In this document: positions 47,311-59,600 of the stretch, one piece after another
Layout: each line of letters begins with the position of its first letter
How positions within the stretch are numbered: position 1 is the first letter of the stretch
Notes under the pieces: model-generated
Database searches by the model: none
Told to the model about the DNA's origin: nothing
What the model saw: the letters and a program-made list of their open reading frames with translations, nothing else
Position numbers and translations under genes: made by a program
Source: Grammothele lineata
Lineage: Eukaryota; Basidiomycota; Agaricomycetes; Polyporales; Polyporaceae
Direction: 5' to 3'
Assembly: GCA_002150815.3 (NCBI GenBank)
Contig: NDFF03000381.1
Span: 620,001 to 684,000 of the forward strand
DNA length: 64,000 nucleotides

Positions 47311-47650
47311 TCATTTTCCCCCAGAATGCAGCCAAGATGCATTGGTGTAGAAGAGAATGGCATCCACAGCTCTATAGGCTAGAATGTTGCAATCAGCTGT
47401 AAGTATCTCCCAAAGTTGCACATCACATTAACGGCCGCTACTTACCACTCATCTTGTGCCACTACTAGTCAACTCTGTATAAAGATAAAAAAAACACAGG
47501 GGAAATACACCATACCTCTTGCAGAGTCTTCCAGCTATTCAGCTCCAGCTCACAGCACTCCCATTGACAGGCTAGAAGGCTGCTCAGAACAACCTCTTTT
47601 GCCACATCAACGATATCATCTGAAGCAAGTTTTGCCTCTGCAAAAGACAT
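47311..47650 (-). CDS. Hypothetical small protein (three exons)
   Basis: Minus strand: exon 47650-47516 (MSFAEAKLASDDIVDVAKEV, then SSLLACQWECCELELNSWKT), a 16-nt exon 47461-47446 and exon 47396-47311, with GT-AG introns. They form a 78-residue frame continuing EWHKMSADCNILAYRAVDAI and ending WLHSGGK. A TATATG-like box lies about 60 bp upstream of the ATG. It is helical and Cys-rich, with no domain I recognise. The exon joins are my own choice among few alternatives. It may extend to the exon at 46418-47007. Confidence 0.35.
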
Positions 47651-48056
47651 CTGTCTGGAAAGGAAGCAAACCAGCTACAGATTGAGTTGTCTGATGATGA
47701 GAAGCATATAAAGGGGTGTGCAGCAAAGAAGAGTTCCGAGATAGAGGTGGTGGGATTCTGGTAAGGCATTACATATGAGGACAAAGCTGTCATCTGTTTC
47801 CAATTGTGGGCAGTATGCATAATTGCGGAAGTGTTTTATGGTTAGGGTTGAAGACCCACAGTGATTCTGGGCTTGAACATTAATGGCATTGTTAAGACTC
47901 AGAAGAGATGCCAATACCAGCGTAGATCTATTAACAGTTGACCCTCATCAACCTTGATTGGGGTGGAGTTGAGGCGGAGTCTAAAGAAGACGACAGTCAG
48001 ATACTCGAAATGTTGTACCACTGCAAACCCTACATTAGTACTAGTAGACTCGCAAG

Positions 48057-48144
48057 CCAGTCGGTTTAGGGAGCGGCCCAAATCGAGACAGGCCGGGCGG
48101 AATCAGCGGAGTGTGAATTTGGGCTGGCTCCCTAAACCGACTGG
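48057..48144. repeat. Left terminal hairpin of the TIR element
   Basis: Arm 48057-48083 (CCAGTCGGTTTAGGGAGC...) pairs with 48117-48144 (...GCTCCCTAAACCGACTGG) with a single small bulge; the loop is 33 nt. The right arm overlaps the start of the 53-bp inverted repeat. Confidence 0.85.
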
Positions 48145-49770
48145 GCAAACTGGAGGCCTCAAAGGGGGGTCGTGACCGTGAGAATGGAGACTTCGTGAAA
48201 TCGCGTTCGCGGGCCCATGTCGGCTGAGCGGCTAAGCTTTACGAACTCGTTCGCGTCCTCCGTCATCCACTCCTGCTTCGTCCGTCTTATATTCTACCCC
48301 GCTCACGGCCGAATTCGAAATGAACTCGTTTACAAGCACCTTCCAACTTCCCATGGGACATTCTTTCCGTGTCAAATTAGACCTGCAACCTATCCTCTAG
48401 AGCCACAGTCAGAATGCTACATAGGACTCCGTGGAGTGCTAGGCGGAAAGTCTGGTATCTTGGTTGAACAGGAAGGTGCGCCACCTGCGCGAGACTAGTG
48501 CGCTCGCTGCTCACGCACCCGTCATGGGACCAGCTGGTGCTCCAAAAGGTGCGTGTTTCCTCTCAATAATTGCAACCATCTCAATGGTGACGCTAGCGCA
48601 ACGCGTCGCGGCGGTGCATGCCGCCGGTTCCACAGCGTGCTCAGTGGGAGTATGGCGAGAATCGTGAATGAGTCCGCACCACTGGGTCAACGCACGCCGC
48701 CTGGCCAAGTCCTTTGGGGAGCGCGTGCTCGCAAAGACGGTGGCAGCCGCATCATTGCGTGACGCAAGAACGCCTCGTCCCCAGGTGGGATAGGGACATT
48801 GTGCCCATCCCAGAGGTCAGGCTCTGAATGCTGCAGAGCCTCCCGACACTCTTTCGGCAGACTCAGACGAATACGACGATCTCGGGTGCAAGCCGGCCCT
48901 GTCTCATAACATCAACTGCTCCGACTGCGAATGTTCGACTTGAAGTGTGGGCCTCGAGTACGTCGCCGAGGCCCTCCCCACGCGAGTAGCCTTCCTTCCG
49001 GTGTTCACGCCCAGGGAGCACCCCGCACTCATGCATGTCATCGCCACTGCCCCCCTCCCCGGTGAGCTCACGCGCCTCGCCATGGCTACTGACACTGAAG
49101 CCGTTTTTCAGGTCCCGTAGGCCTCTTCTCCCACTGCACCCGGGACCTGCCACCCATCCGTCACAGCTTGCCTTTAAGTACGCATCCGCATCCTGCCTGC
49201 AATTTCCGAGCCCGAGCATGCCGCGCTTGCTACACCCCCCGCGCAACGCGATGCTCAACGTTGACGCGCTCACGCATTCCGCGATGCTCACTGAGGACCG
49301 CTCTATCATCGAGCTCCCCTTTCCTCCGCCAGCGCTCGCACCGCGCTACCGCGAGGACAGCTTCGAGACCGCCGCCCCCACAAGCAAGAGTGACTAGACA
49401 ATGCAACCGTTTCCGAGGAGCCTCTCCTGCCACCACTGACGCCTATCATTCATCCATGACTCGAGGTGAGTTGCGGCACATCATGAAGCTCCTGCAAGGT
49501 GTTGTGTATGTCACTGACGGCTTGTATTTCAGCCATTCCGACTGCAATTCTGCTGTACGTCTCCCATATGCCATTGCTGAGGGCTCATATTACGCATGCT
49601 GGTAGACATTATGTATGTGTAACATATGGCAATATATTTTTGCTTGGAATGTTTTGAGGGAAGGTACACCAGCGATTATTGTGTCGGACGAAGACGTACG
49701 CAACGCGCCCAAATTCTAAGTCTCCATTCTCACGGTCACGACCCCCCTTTGAGGCCTCCAGTTTGCCCAG
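48141..49770. mobile_element. 1.63-kb element with perfect 53-bp terminal inverted repeats
   Basis: Bases 48141-48193 and 49718-49770 are perfect reverse complements over 53 bp, including a six-G run. Both repeats begin CTGGGCAAACTGGAGGCCTC when read inward. Each is capped on its outer side by a hairpin. The interior has no intact transposase; it holds protein-like pieces in changing frames (for example GLEYVAEALPTRVAFLPVFT at about 48955-49015, then ELTRLAMATDTEAVFQ). This is consistent with a non-autonomous or decayed DNA element that carries host-like sequence. No clear target-site duplication was found outside the hairpins. Superfamily unknown. Confidence 0.7.
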
Positions 49771-49836
49771 CCGGTTCGGCGTTAGCTCAGGAGTCCTCGA
49801 CTGAGCTTTAATTTCCCATCACGCCGAACCGGCTGG
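49767..49836. repeat. Right terminal hairpin of the TIR element
   Basis: Arm 49767-49782 (CCAGCCGGTTCGGCGT) pairs perfectly with 49821-49836. Inside the loop a second stem forms between AGCTCAG (49784-49790) and CTGAGCT (49801-49807). The arm shares CCAG-CGGTT with the left hairpin but differs elsewhere, with matching changes on both sides of the stem. Confidence 0.85.
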
Positions 49837-51226
49837 GGACGAGCCTAGGCCCGGGATTACTCTGGCCGCGGCGGAGCTGAGGCGGAGTTTGAAACGGGCG
49901 AACGCGAACTTCTCGAACTCGTCCCGCCGGGGTCACTGGCATTCAAACATAACTTACTAGCTTCACAGGTGCAGAACAAGAGCTCTGAGTCATTGATCAG
50001 GAGAAAGCGGGTGCGCGGTTCGCCACTGCTTCCTCTCCCCGCCTAGTTCTCTCATATCTCTACGGGCAGTTTCGCGCAGAAGGGCTCAGCGCTCACAAGG
50101 TGAAAAGCGCTTGAACAGCGCGTTGTGCGGAGGCGTAGGTGTGTTCAAGTTTGCCACCCGCATATAGCGTGTCGTCATCTTCCGTCAGTGCATTCTTAGC
50201 TCATCTGCCTCAACATATTGTCCGGAAGTAATCATCGCTCGCGCAATCTCGCTGAATGTTCATCGACTGATCGAAATCCCTTTCGCCTCTCGTGCCAGGA
50301 CAGCTGTCCCTGGGCAGTCGTGGGTTGCCGTGATCAACCCTTCATCCATACCCTTGCCTGGATGCGCGGATGCTCTATATAAGCAGCGGCTATTGTTAGG
50401 GAGATTAAGGAAGGAAGACTGTCGTACGTGGACTCAGCGGTACCTTGAGTCTGAACGTTGACATCTAGACTGCGCGAATGCCACAAGTATGCTCATAGCG
50501 GGACGCCAAAGCCGGGTATTCTAACCGGAGCATTGGTGGTTGAACCACGGGTAGTCTGTGCACTAGTATGCTTTGCATCCACATCGTACGTTGTGTGCAC
50601 ATGTCATGGGCCGAAGCAATCTGGCGAGAAGCTGCTTGTGCTGTAAGCGAAGTAGTTGTCGCCTCATCTGAGCGCACCGCCAGCTGTTATTCACAGACGG
50701 TTTGTCTCGACAGGACCACTCTTCACACACGGGCCACCCCGATCCGGAATCTCAACCAAGCAGATAGTCGCGGGAATTGATTAGCCTCCTGTGTTCGATA
50801 CATCGTCCTCAAACTGCCTGCGAAGTGAGTATCCTACACTCTAAAGCTAAGGTTTAGGTTTGACTAAACATTTGTAGGTACCCCGAGAGACCCAATCATT
50901 GTGATCATGCCACCGCTCGCTACCATGGGATCAACTTTTGTTTACGGCACACCTACGGAGAATCTTTATCGCTTGAAGCCATACCCGCTGCTTACCTGCT
51001 ACGCCGCGCTGCTCTAATCGAGCCACCCTATAAGCAATTTCGAGGGCCGAACAAATCCGACGAACGAGCCTGCGGACGAAACCGAGCGACGGAAGGCTCA
51101 ACGTTGAACTCCGGCGGCCGCACAGTATGTCTCTGGCCGGAATCTTCATCGCGCTTCACGCAGGTTGAACATTCATGAAGTGCCATACATATCGCTATGA
51201 ACGCGCGGGTGGAGAGTGGCATAGCA
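49837..51226. other. Intergenic region
   Basis: About 1.4 kb. A TATATAAG box occurs near 50369 but no convincing gene follows it. Near 49870 a sequence (GCGGAGCTGAGGCGGAGTTT) resembles GTGGAGTTGAGGCGGAGTCT near 47965, so both flanks of the TIR element share a short diverged direct repeat. Confidence 0.45.
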
Positions 51227-51232
51227 TATAAG
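51227..51232 (+). promoter_or_regulatory. TATA box of P450 gene
   Basis: TATAAG lies about 50 bp before the ATG at 51280, leaving a very short leader. Confidence 0.55.
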
Positions 51233-51279
51233 TCGGGTGTGCGAACACTGAAGAATCGTGAGTACGAATCGTCTCCTAC

Positions 51280-53717
51280 ATGCTGCAGTTCTACACTTTT
51301 CTTGCACGTCAAATGCCTTCTTATTTGTTACTCTCGGGCTATCTTCTCGCTTTAGCAACAGCTGCGATCGCATGGCGATATCTCAAGCAACTTGCGCTGA
51401 GTTCCCCGCTCGATAACGTCCCGGGTCCTGCTACGCACTCGCGCATTTACGGTGAGCGTTCTAAATTCACTATCCTGACTTGTATGAGCAGTCCGCCTGA
51501 GCTGAGAACGTCACAGGGAGCCTCAAAGAGCTGTTGCACAAGAAAGATGGCTGGGCTGTTCTCCAGAAGCTTACCGATTCGTACCCGGGAGTAGCGACAC
51601 TCCGGGGTCCGCTGGGAGTAAGTGTTTTGCTCCCGATTGAAGTCTTTCGGTACGTGCTGACACATGAACGTAAAACCCAGCATAGGATTTTATACGTCTG
51701 GGATCCCGTCGCTATGAACAACGTTGTGGTGAAGGAACCATACGTCTACGAAGAGCCACACTGGTTTACTAGGTGTGCATTCCCTTGTTCTTCTTGACCT
51801 CATGTGTAGCAGACTGACGTTCTGTCGTAAGGTACAACTATCTCCGCTTCGGTCCTGGCCTCCTTTCCTCCTTGGGTATGTGTTTGAGTTTCACCTCTCA
51901 CGATACGTGACAGCTGAAGATCGGTTTTATACCCCTTCTCTCCCCATGATGTCGCTCTGCACTTTCAACGCACACAGGGGAGGTGCATCGCAAACAGCGC
52001 AGAATGCTGAACCCGGTCTTTTCTACTGCGCATCTGCGCAACATGACCCCTCTCTGCAACGAAGTCTGTCGCAAACTCAAGGCCGGGATCTACCAACGCA
52101 TGGGCAAAGACCCAGTTGAGATCGACATGAGCGCCTGGATGGGTCGCACCGCGCTCGAGCTCATTGGACAGGCGGGCCTTGGACACTCCTTCGATCCGCT
52201 TGTCGCCGACTCCCCTGACGAGTTCGCTCGACTCGTCAAGTCATTGACGTATGTCTATCCGCCTGCGGACATGAGCAACGACTGATGCACGTAATTTCTA
52301 CCATGTACTCTCTCCAGCCCTACCATGGCGAACATCAACCATCTACGCCGCCTGTTACCGTACATTCCGTCCATCGGGCCACGGGCGCTGCAGCGGAAGC
52401 TCGTCGACCTTGTTCCTCATCAAGGTGTGCAGCAGCTGAAGGCCTTTTCCGACGGAATGCAGAAAAAAAGTGTGGAACTTTATCGCGCTAAGCTGGACGC
52501 ACTCGCGCGGGGAGACGAAGCCGTCACGAGACAACTCGGAGAGGGAAAGGACATCTTGACCATCATGGGTGAGTGAAGTCGAAGCGCATGTGCTACAACA
52601 GTCTCACACGACCAAAATAGTCCGCGCGAACATCGACGCGGCAGCAAAAGACAAGCTTCCTGAAGAGGAGATCGTAGCCCAGATTGCGTGCGTTCTTTCA
52701 CGTTCATGAAAACGCCCGCTCGTGTTCCCCGTAGCTGACTATAACATTTGACATAGGACGTTCATTTTTGCTGGTATGGACTCGACCTCCAATGGCCTTT
52801 CGGCGGTGCTTTTCCTTCTGGGAGAACACCCCGACGTCCAGCAAAGGCTACGCGAGGAGATCCTCGCCGCACTCAACGGCCGAGAGGAGATTATGTACGA
52901 CGAACTCTTTGCCCTCCCGTACCTTGACGCCGTATGTCGAGAAACCCTCCGGGTGTACCCTCCCGTCTCGAACGTCTTCCGCGAGTACGTTGTCTTTTGC
53001 CTGTTCTCATCAAACCGCTGATAACGAATTGATTTGTTCCCCTTGCGGCGCGGTTTTGATCCATCAGGACAAGAAAGGACACCGTGCTCCCGCTCTCGAC
53101 CCCGATTCGCGGAAGGGACGGGAAGATGATGGACTCGATCTATGTCCCAAAAGGCACCCCTGTGGGTGTCGGTATTTTCTCCGCAAACAGGAGCAAGGCG
53201 ATCTGGGGCGAGGACGCGTACGAGTGGAAGCCTGAACGATGGCTCAAGCCGTTGCCTGAGACCGTGACGAACGTGAAGATTCCAGGTGTTCTTGGGAATC
53301 TGTGAGTAACTTTGTTCCACGGAGTGAATTATGCGTCGTCAACAATCGCTGAAAAATGAAATAGGATGACATTCTTAGGCGGTGGCCGCTCGTGCATGTA
53401 AGTGAGATATACAAGTGTGTGAATCTGTGTTTGCTAACACTCTGCGACGGCCATCAGCGGGTTCAAATTCTCAATGCTGGAGATGAGTGAGTCATTCCGC
53501 CCGCTCATCTACGTACATTGCTCCGCATGCTAACTTTAAGGGCTCTATCGCAGAGGCGGTGCTTACTACGCTTCTTTCCACGTTCACTTTCGCGCCGTCG
53601 GGAAAGAACATAACGTGGAACTTGGGAAGCATTCGATACCCCACCGCGGGCAGCGACCCGACGCCGGCGCTGCCGATGAAAGTGGCGCTGTACCGTCCCG
53701 CGAAGACGTCCTCTTAA
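51280..53717 (+). CDS. Cytochrome P450 monooxygenase, intact
   Basis: A microsomal heme-thiolate monooxygenase needing NADPH-P450 reductase; substrate unknown. The ATG at 51280 (or 51313) precedes a membrane anchor (YLLLSGYLLALATAAIAWRY) and a Pro-rich hinge (SPLDNVPGPATHS). The body spans about ten exons: EVHRKQRRMLNPVFSTAHLR (helix C), I-helix TFIFAGMDSTSNGLSAVLF, EEILAALNGREEIMYDELFA, and the ExxR motif in YLDAVCRETLRVYPPV. Then come DTVLPLSTPIRGRDGK and the WKPERWLKPLP region. The heme signature FLGGGRSCIGFKFSMLEM, with the cysteine ligand, is split by an intron near 53400. The protein ends LYRPAKTSS at 53717. All hallmark residues are present, and the length of about 550 residues is normal. 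A decayed relative lies immediately downstream. Confidence 0.94.
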
Positions 53718-54359
53718 ACGGAATTTGTTGACGTAATCATAATCGCGAGCGTCTGTTGCTGAGGAGATTCGAGCGATGGGAGAGGGTTTGCGGCAGTCCA
53801 AGGACGTCCTTACCAGACATCGACCTGTTCTGCTGGGCTTATACGTATACAGGATGTACCGCTATGGATCGACTACGAAATCTATTGACTGCAGTTGACT
53901 TTCAATTCAAATATCTACCAGCGTGACTTGATGGGTGCAGCTGTGGGTTTCCACATCGATCGTGCAATAGTGACTCGCTGGCGGTATCATACAATACGAG
54001 GCTGAATGTGCCCCTGACCCTGGAGACACTCAGGCTGCTGATGGTACTAGTGGCAGAGGTAGAGGCAAGATCGTCCGAGATGCCGCGTCACTGTTCGCGC
54101 AATCGAATGCGAGTTGTCACGCTATTTGAATGCGTCGTGTCACATCATGAAGGTAACAGCCCGGCGAGCTCCGAGTCACTGCTTCGAACACTGGCAGCCT
54201 ACTGTGAAACCCCGCTCCTGCTGCCATAAATTCCGTCCTTTGACTCGGTTGCATTACAACGAACACTCGTCTATATCATCACCCACGAATTGCGTTCAGC
54301 AAGAGTTCGTTTGTGCAACATCATGGACTCGTTCATGGACTCCGGAACTTGAATGCGCC

Positions 54360-55000
54360 GAGAGAATACGAAGATCTATCGTGGAAAGCTGGATGCGCTG
54401 GTGGTCCACAGTGTCAAGAGGGTGAGAGGGTCGTCATGAACACCATTGGTGAGTAAGTGTACTTTCAAGACATCCTTCCGGGCCCTCTACAAAAGATATT
54501 CTGACTGCTCGTATATCACAAAAGCATAGCAGCAAGGAAGGGCGAACTATGCGGGGACGGGATCATCAACCAGAACGGGTGGGCACTGGCAGTGGTACTG
54601 CACACAGTATGATCTCCTCTCGTATTCTTGCCAACGTCCACAAGACGTCGCTACTCGCCGCAATAGATACATCCTCTACTACAGTGGCCATGGCGCTATC
54701 CATTCAAAATGCCCTCGGAAGCGTAGCAGCGGTTGCAAGTGTTGACCACGCACGACGGCCACGACGCTTTCGGATACGACACGCTCTGCGCTCTCCCATA
54801 CCTCGATGCGATCTGCCGAGAGGCGCTTCATTGACACACATATCCCGACCACGAACCTCTTTCTCGAGTACGTCCTCCATTATTTTGACTTCTCCCTCAG
54901 ACAATGAAATTATTGGTTGTGCGTGTATGACGCAAGAGGACACCGTTCTCCTGCTCTCTGCGCCCGTGAATGGGCGCAATAGATGGATGTTTGGTCGGCG
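54360..55000 (+). pseudogene. Decayed P450 related to the upstream intact gene
   Basis: Pieces align in order with the neighbouring P450 but in shifting frames. IYRGKLDALV matches LYRAKLDALA; AIDTSSTTVAMALS matches the I-helix GMDSTSNGLSAVLF; DTLCALPYLDAICREAL matches DELFALPYLDAVCRETL, but a stop follows where Arg of ExxR should be; QEDTVLLLSAPVNGR matches KDTVLPLSTPIRGR. The N-terminal third and the heme-binding exon are not found. This indicates a tandem duplication followed by decay. The bases upstream (54000-54350) show no clear homologous sequence. Confidence 0.85.
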
Positions 55001-56395
55001 GAGGAGCCGCGCCTTCAAATTCTCTCAGCTCGACACAAGTGAGTTCTCATTTTACTGTGCGCCTTCAAGCAGCCTGGTTTTCACTGTCGTTGCTGAGGCC
55101 TGAGGGCCTATCGTACTACTCGTTCGAGGCTAATTAATGACAAACCCGTTGTATGGAACACATCTGTGGTCATATATCCGACGGTGGACGAAAAGAGCAG
55201 ATCATCGAGGCTTTTGTTTAAGGAGATACAGTAACATGCGTCGATTTCTGCGTCTTCGCAGAAGCTAGTAACGTGTGTTAAAAGATCTCCTCCGCTCGTA
55301 GCAACAAGCATATAAGCCGCTGCCGCTGCTTTCACACCAGCGTTGCGCACACGATCGTTACTGCCAATGGCACTCTGCAATGCCTGAGTGGCGGATAACG
55401 GGGAGCAAGACGGGGAGCAAGACAGCTACTTGGAGGGATTGCGCCCGGAGCGACAGTTGGCAAGGGTCGGTGGCGTTGACTGTCATGATGGACACTCGAC
55501 TGCGCGGGCGGGAAAGTTAGAAGCTGAGAAGCACTATAACGTAACAAAACGCGGAGTCTCCCTAGTCCCGACTGCAGTGCGAGCAACGGATCCGGAGCGT
55601 TTCCACCAATTTCCTCAGCAACTAATGCTCATGAGGTTGCTGCATCCGCCCAGAACTTCGCGAAATATGCTATAAAACACTGAAGAGATCGATCATCACG
55701 GAGGGGCCCGATGTTATTGTCTGCTTGAAAAGTAGGAACATTTTGCTCATAGCTAGCGGTAAGTTTATACACGGTCGACGGAGTGGCATGGTGATGTTAG
55801 AAGGCGCATGGTGTGCTTAGACACAGCTTCTCAATTCCACGAGGTCATACGATGAGTGTACAAACAGGAGCGATGCTATTGTAGGGAGCTGTACAACGAG
55901 GACAAGACACTGGGAAGGGGGACATAGGTGTTGACAGCAGAACGCCGCCACGACGCTTCCGCGAGAAGCGAGCGTGGAAGATTTACGTGTATAGTACATA
56001 CAGCCTAACAGAATTCTACGTCTACAGAGGAGTGCGATACAAGGCGCATGGTGGGGGCACGGCGGGAGGCACAGAATAGTAATACATCCGACGATCTAGG
56101 CGATAGGCGAGGGGGAAAGGGTACGCTGACAAAGGCCGCACCAACGGTGAGAAAGACACGAATTGGTGGGAAAGCAGAGCTACATGGAGTACTCACCGGA
56201 GAAGGTCCAGAGTCTTACAACGCGAACAGCGACCAGTGCATGATTAGCCTAACGGCATGGGTTCAGCCTCCAGTATCTGCCGTATCGTCAAAAGATGAGG
56301 GTGCCGGGCCCATCGTAAATTGGGTGTGCTGAACAGGTGATTAACGAATGCTCCTCTGGAGCGTTGGCGGAGTGAGCTACTCACATGTTCGGCAA

Positions 56396-56551
56396 TCATC
56401 CATCGCAGAAACTGAGCAGACGTGAGACGCTCAGGATCACCACGGCGCCGAAGAAGGCGAGTGTGAAGACAAAGCATATTGTAGTCAGGAGGGAAACGTC
56501 CTCGTCTTCCGCCTTGAGATCGGGGTGCTCATAAAGCTTCAGGGCGCGCAT
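56396..56551 (-). CDS. Predicted 51-residue single-pass membrane protein
   Basis: A minus-strand ATG at 56551 opens a frame of 51 codons ending TGA at 56396. The start is hydrophilic and acidic (MRALKLYEHPDLKAEDEDVS), followed by a clear membrane helix (LLTTICFVFTLAFFGAVVIL) and a short Arg/Ser tail ending FCDG. A TATATAT box (56655-56661) sits about 100 bp upstream, with a CT-rich leader between, so it has the layout of an expressed small gene. No homology is recognised. Splicing into downstream sequence (GTGAGT donor near 56388) is possible but lies beyond the stop. Confidence 0.4.
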   Translation of the reverse strand: MRALKLYEHPDLKAEDEDVSLLTTICFVFTLAFFGAVVILSVSRLLSFCDG

Positions 56552-56654
56552 CGGGGTCTATGAAGACAAATTACAGAGTGGAGAGTGGAGGGTTAGAAGG
56601 ATAAAAGGTGCTGAGTGAACGTATGGCTGGTAATCGGCGGAGGAGCTCTGCCAC

Positions 56655-56661
56655 ATATATA
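56655..56661 (-). promoter_or_regulatory. TATA box for the small membrane protein frame
   Basis: TATATAT on the minus strand, 104-110 bp before the ATG, followed by a pyrimidine-rich leader. Confidence 0.45.
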
Positions 56662-59600
56662 GAGAGCCCAAGGCTTGCAGGGGTGTTCAGATAGAACGTA
56701 CGAAACTGGACAGGCAGTCGGTAGTAGCGATCGACAGCACCAGTGAATGACAGAGAATCCGAAGCGCTGAGATGCTTAACATCTCCATCTAAAATCAGCT
56801 ATTCGGGAAACACCAGAGACATTGGACCGCCGTCCATCAGCTCGACCCCGGCTCCGGCATATTCTAACGGCCAACCGTTGTATACCGCCGCATTAATCCC
56901 GTGCAGTATTCTGCCTGTCCGTCACCTCTCGTATACAGGGCTTATCACCTTGCCGTAGGGGGCCACGTGCTGCCTGAATGGCGGGTCGGGCTCCGTAGAC
57001 CTCGGGCCTGACGTCGACTCTGCAAGGCTCTTCTTTAGCACGCCTCGGCGAAGTTCGAACATCACCCACGGGAGAAAGGCATAAGCCGTGCTGGCACAGA
57101 TTGCAAGGGCCTGAAACATCCCCGGGCCTGGCCCAACATCCGTCCTCCCGGTTCCGGTAGCTCATCGGTGTAGATCTCGCGCCCGCAGCCGCCTTCCGAT
57201 CTCGGCGTCGACTCCCGTCACATCGTAGTGCTGCCGAATCGCCTCCTTTGCACTCGATGCATCGCAGGCGCTCTCCCTCAGTCTCGGATTCCTCTGGCAT
57301 GGGTAACGACCACGCGCTCATCCTCGAACTTCCAAGAACAGCTGAGCATGCACAAACGGCCGAGCTTTCAATGCACGCAGACACTTCGGCGTTCCGTTGG
57401 AAAAAGGTTGTCACCGGACGCCATAGCTCCCGCCCTGCTTATTAACAGATCGACAACCGGATATTTCCGCAGCTCCACTGCTCGATGCTTCTGAGCGAGA
57501 CGGTTGATGTTGGCACGAACCCCATTCGCAACAAGAACTATGGAGGGCATACCGCATTCGATTTTGCGTGCTAGGGTAGACGCTATAACATTCTTAATTC
57601 CGAGGTAATGTTCTGTTACCGTTGATCGACATCGCTTTGGAAGAGAGCTCCGCGACGCGGCCGCGGCCCGAGAGACGGTGTCAGAGTGAATTAGCAGTGC
57701 GCAAAGGCATGTGCGATCTGTATGACCCAATTTGTTTGCAGAAGGCGTCTTCGAATTTGAAAATATCTTTGCCTCGACCACATCGGTCATCGGTCATCGT
57801 CTCTAGAAGCACCTATTTAATTGTGTAGCCGAGAGAAGAAAATCATAGTGGCTGACCTGCCCGCTCTTGGCCGCCGGTCCGCGTTGTCAGGAGTACGTGC
57901 GGCTGAATGTTTTTACAACAGTAATGAGCAAGCAAAGAAGACCTGGAGACTGCGGGCAACGTGCTGGAGCCAAGAACAATGTATACTGATACAAACACAC
58001 CGGATAGTCGCGTCGCATTGCCCCGGTGCGACTTAGGGGCTACCATCAACGCAAAAGGGGCGAGCGAAAAGGTGATCTCATGGACGACTCCGGCAAACAT
58101 TATCACGCTTGCAGGAGACCACCAAGTCCACGCCCGTCTATTCGGTTTACCGTCTCTATGACCTCTCAGAGACAGCAGAGCTGCGCGGATGTAGGGGTGT
58201 TGTTCTAGGGCTTACTGGAGATACGCTCGTAAGTATTCGTCCAATGATGAATCAGGTTCTGATACGAACGCTGGCACTACACGAGCGCGGATATGCGCTA
58301 TTGGACGAGGACGCCGTGAACTCTAAAGTCCCATGAACAGGCACTATAGTAACTTACACCCATAGTACCCTTTCCGTCCGCCCAAAGTTCAGACTCTGCC
58401 GCTAGTGCGCGGCAATGCTTCCGTCGGGCAGGGAAGACCGGGACCCTAGATCAGCCGTCAAAGATAGACAAGGCTCAGCTGTGCGGCGTGGATATGTACG
58501 GTACTCACGGATACGGCATCAATGTATACCCATGTATATTTGGCTAACCATGACGTACTACCGCCAGCGGGGTGCCCGAGCACGATACAGCCCTCGTATT
58601 CATTGAAGAAAGCTTCCATAACACTACTATGCAGAGTCCACCTGGGATTGCCATTTTAGCATTCCGCCGTAAACGTCCAGCAAAACGTCTTGGGTACGTC
58701 CGAGTACTAACCTCCACACCGGAATTAGAAGCTGCACTGCTCCCGGCACCTTTTTACAAGTCCGCGAAATTGAGTGTACTTTGCAGAGCACGCATGCGCC
58801 TTTAGTACTTGCAATACACGTGGCGGTACCAACACCCAAACTTAGCACCTAGCATGGTTCTCGAGGGAACCAGCATTCCACGGGGCTGCGCGATTATCAG
58901 CTTCAACATTCAGCCTTCGCGTGAACTCGATCTCAAGAAGTACGTACCAATCGAGCCCAGGAAGTCCAGCTGACGCTTCTTGACTCTCTCCTCCAATCGT
59001 CGTGCAGCATCTGTGTTCGTTCCCCCCGACCGGGGGATATACGCCTGGTCTGTATCCCCGTCTTCGGACTCTGACTGAAGGTGCACGAATCTCGCCATTC
59101 TCTGGACTATCCACGTTGTACGTTTCCATACATTCGCTGCGCCTACCCTCATAGAACCTGTCCGCTTCGCCCGACGCCCATCGGAAGCTTACGGATGGTA
59201 AAAGGAGAAGCCGGCTTCCTCTCGGTCGCCCTGCTGGAGTTGTGTGATGCCTGCGTCGCTGAGTGGATTGCCTTCGCGGAAGCTCCGTTGGCCATTGAGA
59301 GACACATATGGGTCCTGAGCACTGAATAGTGGACTTTTTCATAGAGTCTCGGCAAGACATTGAACACGGCTATGCACTCGACAGAAGCGGGGGACGTCAA
59401 CGATGAAAAGATGCAGTTACGAATGGGAGAGAACAGAATGAGGCAATTCGTGGAAGACGTGCACTGAAGGACAATTATTGAGCGGGAGAACGTACGATTA
59501 AACACGGGGTTCCATATGATTTGTTTCCCTCGCCACACTACCCCAATACTACACGCCGCACTCCTCCACTCGGTCACCACTACAATATCGCATGATTGCT

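Noticed and set aside
47960..49890. Diverged direct repeat (GGAGYTGAGGCGGAGTYT) taken as target-site duplication of the TIR element
   Set aside because: It lies about 100 bp and 40 bp away from the two ends and is only about 85 percent similar, so it is not a target-site duplication; it may be a separate dispersed repeat.
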